Assembly (NCBI RefSeq): GCF_012516475.1
Contig: NZ_CP051217.1
Location: forward strand, 558,001 to 622,000
Origin: Parasphingorhabdus halotolerans
GTDB lineage: Bacteria > Pseudomonadota > Alphaproteobacteria > Sphingomonadales > Sphingomonadaceae
Direction: 5' to 3'
Length of the DNA stretch: 64,000 nt
Both the position numbers and the translations under genes were made by a program. This document shows positions 62,537 through 64,000 of this stretch, in pieces (the first letter of the stretch is position 1; the number at the start of each line of letters is the position of its first letter). The notes below the pieces were generated by a model. It saw only the letters and a list, made by a program, of their open reading frames with translations, did no database searches and was not told the origin of the DNA.

Positions 62537-64000
62537 CTAACCTTCAATTTTGGAGAAATCAGCGACAGTGTGGACAGCATCCCGCACCCGCGCCAGCAAA
62601 GCAAGCCTGGCAGCGCGCTTGGCGGGGTCATCGTCGTTTACGGTGACATTTTCGAAAAATGCGTCAATCGGCACGCGGAGAGACGCGAGCGCGGCCATGG
62701 CACCTTCGAAATCTTCGGCTTCGATGGCCGTTGCTGCCTTTGGCTCTGCGGTGTCGAGAGCGGTGATGAGGTCGCTTTCGGCTCTATCAGGCGTGTAGGA
62801 AAGAGGCTCATTAAGCCCCTCCTCTTCAGGGAGGGGTTGGGGTGGGGACTATCCTCGGCAGAGCTCTGTTGGTCAGAATCCCCACCCCCGGCCCTCCCCT
62901 GAAGGGGAGGGGTGAGTTCTCCCCGCCCTCTTTCTTCAAAATATTCGAAGCCCGCTTGTAGCCGGCGAGCAAATTCTCTCCGTCCGGCGTCTCCACAAAA
63001 GCCTGCAAAGCCTTCACCCGGGCGAGCAAGCGGACCAGATCATCTTCACCGCCAAGAGCAAACACCGCGTCGATCAGGTCATGGCGAACACCCGCTTCGC
63101 GTTGCTGGACTTTGAGGCGGTCGGCCAGAAACTCCAATATTTCCGTCTTTATTGTCGGATGCCCTGCATCAGGATTTTCGGCCCGATTGTATCGATATCT
63201 ACCCAGATCAGTGCCAATCAAACCTGCGTCGAGCGCATCGACTAATTTGAAACGAATAACATTTTCTTCGATTAAACGCAGTATTCCTAAAGCCGCCCTT
63301 CTTAGCGCAAAAGGATCTTTTGAACCTGTCGGTTTCTCATCGATGACGAAGAAGGCTAATAAAGTATCCAGCTTATCCGCCAGACTCACCGCAACCGTCA
63401 CCGGATCGGTGGGCACTTCATCGCCCTGTCCGACCGGCTTGTAATGATCGCGGATCGCGTTTGCTACCGCCTGCGACTTGCCCTCTTTCTCTGCATAATA
63501 GCCGCCCATCAAGCCTTGTAGCTCAGGGAACTCGCCGACCATTTCGGTGACGAGATCGGCTTTGCAGAGACGTGCGGCCTCAGACACTTCACTATGAAAT
63601 GTATCACCGGGGCTGGACTGGTAAAAACCATTCCCTTCTAAAGAAACCAACCACTCGGCCAACTTGGCCACACGCTCTACCTTGTCGGCAACCGTACCCA
63701 GTTTTTCATGGAACACAATGTTGCTCAATTTCTTTGCATGATCCTCCAGCGGCGTCTTCTGGTCAAGTTCCCAGAAGAATTTCGCATCGGATAATCGTGC
63801 TGTGAGGACCTTTTCATTGCCTGCAACAATGGCTTTTCCGCCATCGGAGGCGCCTATGTTTGCTGTGCAGACGAAATTCGAGGTTAAACCACCCTTGTGC
63901 TCCGCACTTGATGCGGAGCTCTCCTCGGCTAAGCGCGAAGACGACGGGCGCTCCGGATCGTTGTCCGGAGCACTGCTCGCTTCGCCTGCATATTGGCAAA
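62537..64000 (-). CDS. glyS: Glycyl-tRNA synthetase beta subunit, 5' end outside window, interrupted in frame near its C-terminus
   Basis: Aminoacylates tRNA-Gly with GlyQ. The frame is open from the window edge to TGA at 62826-62828: [73 protein letters not shown] and [14 protein letters not shown]. The expected C-terminus ([22 protein letters not shown] to [11 protein letters not shown], stop 62537-62539) is intact but in another frame; the shift lies in the palindromic repeat at 62816-62912. A second repeat near the window end is read through as [21 protein letters not shown] before NFVC. So the gene is either a truncated product lacking about 95 residues or a sequence error. Confidence 0.9.
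62816..62912. repeat. Palindromic repeat inserted in glyS
   Basis: Two hairpins, CCCCTCC TCTTCA GGGAGGGG and GCCCTCCCCTGAAGGGGAGGGG, arranged as inverted arms with TTGGGGTGGGG / CCCCACCCCCGG beside them and a 35-base centre. The type matches the shorter palindrome after rpoH (16490-16516). The coding strand reads [14 protein letters not shown] and PTPTPP, a familiar repeat-derived peptide. Confidence 0.8.
63891..63979. repeat. Second palindromic repeat inserted in glyS
   Basis: Holds two hairpins, CTCCGCA CTTGA TGCGGAG (63900-63918) and CTCCGGA TCGTTG TCCGGAG (63951-63970), joined by a conserved spacer. The glyS frame runs through it without a stop, adding about 30 Ser/Ala/Glu-rich residues before the NFVCTANIG block. 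Typical of sphingomonad dispersed elements. Confidence 0.7.

Noticed and set aside
61160..62902. A long open frame (about 580 codons) on the plus strand.
   Set aside because: It is antisense to ppdK and the glyS end, has no recognisable domain and reflects codon bias of the real genes.

Overview
The window looks like chromosome of a sphingomonad (Alphaproteobacteria, Sphingomonadaceae; by protein flavour and moderate GC, a Sphingorhabdus/Parasphingorhabdus-like marine or freshwater lineage; this is inference from the proteins, not a database match). Supporting marks are the CtrA-pathway phosphotransferase ChpT, an RpoH of alphaproteobacterial type, the PspF-pspABC locus, the dispersed palindromes typical of sphingomonad genomes, and the ClpX/ClpP/trigger-factor and fab clusters. 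Almost everything is housekeeping. No CRISPR array, insertion sequence or intact prophage is visible.

Layout. 1-2.8 kb: mtaB (5' end outside the window), ftsY and yciB in an overlapping operon. 2.9-4.2 kb: sodB and a PuuD-like membrane protein. 4.3-9.0 kb: a divergent envelope-stress locus with PspF facing a sigma-54 promoter with an IHF site, a small exported peptide, pspA, pspB, pspC, and then six tandem paralogous single-TM coiled-coil proteins related to PspB. 9.1-12.7 kb: sufE, a SecD-like protein, a J-domain protein, a caspase/Sel1 protein and rnpB. 12.7-17.3 kb: an amidase, chpT, an M67 protease, rluD, rpoH and mtgA. 17.4-22.1 kb: clpX, clpP, a second ClpP, tig with a histone-H1-like tail, and tRNA-Leu. 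22.2-27.6 kb: a lipoprotein, the gatCAB operon with an extra small membrane gene, and a DUF3089 hydrolase. 27.6-30.3 kb: ruvX, pyrB and a dihydroorotase homologue lacking its metal site. 30.4-36.4 kb: a ParA/RHH/SPOR operon, a Sel1-SPOR protein, serB and miaA. 36.5-44.3 kb: branched-chain amino acid genes (ilvB, ilvN, a membrane gene, ilvC), YceI, YHS and a leuA preceded by a leucine leader peptide with an attenuator-like hairpin. 44.4-51.1 kb: a nitronate monooxygenase-like gene, a VOC protein, mltG and fabF-acpP-fabG-GNAT-fabD. 51.2-55.5 kb: acyl-CoA metabolism genes followed by decayed remnants. 55.9-59 kb: rpsF-rpsR-rplI and a sulfotransferase-like/PKHD-hydroxylase pair. 59-64 kb: folE, tRNA-Arg, ppdK and glyS (5' end outside the window).

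Two themes stand out. First, the psp locus has been enlarged in place by tandem duplication of a PspB-like coiled-coil module, giving a membrane-stress system of at least ten genes. Second, three genes carry single-base frame breaks at or beside G/C runs (rpoH, an enoyl-CoA hydratase, glyS). In rpoH and glyS, both expected to be important for growth, this may mean assembly indels rather than real mutations; glyS additionally carries two palindromic repeats read through as protein.
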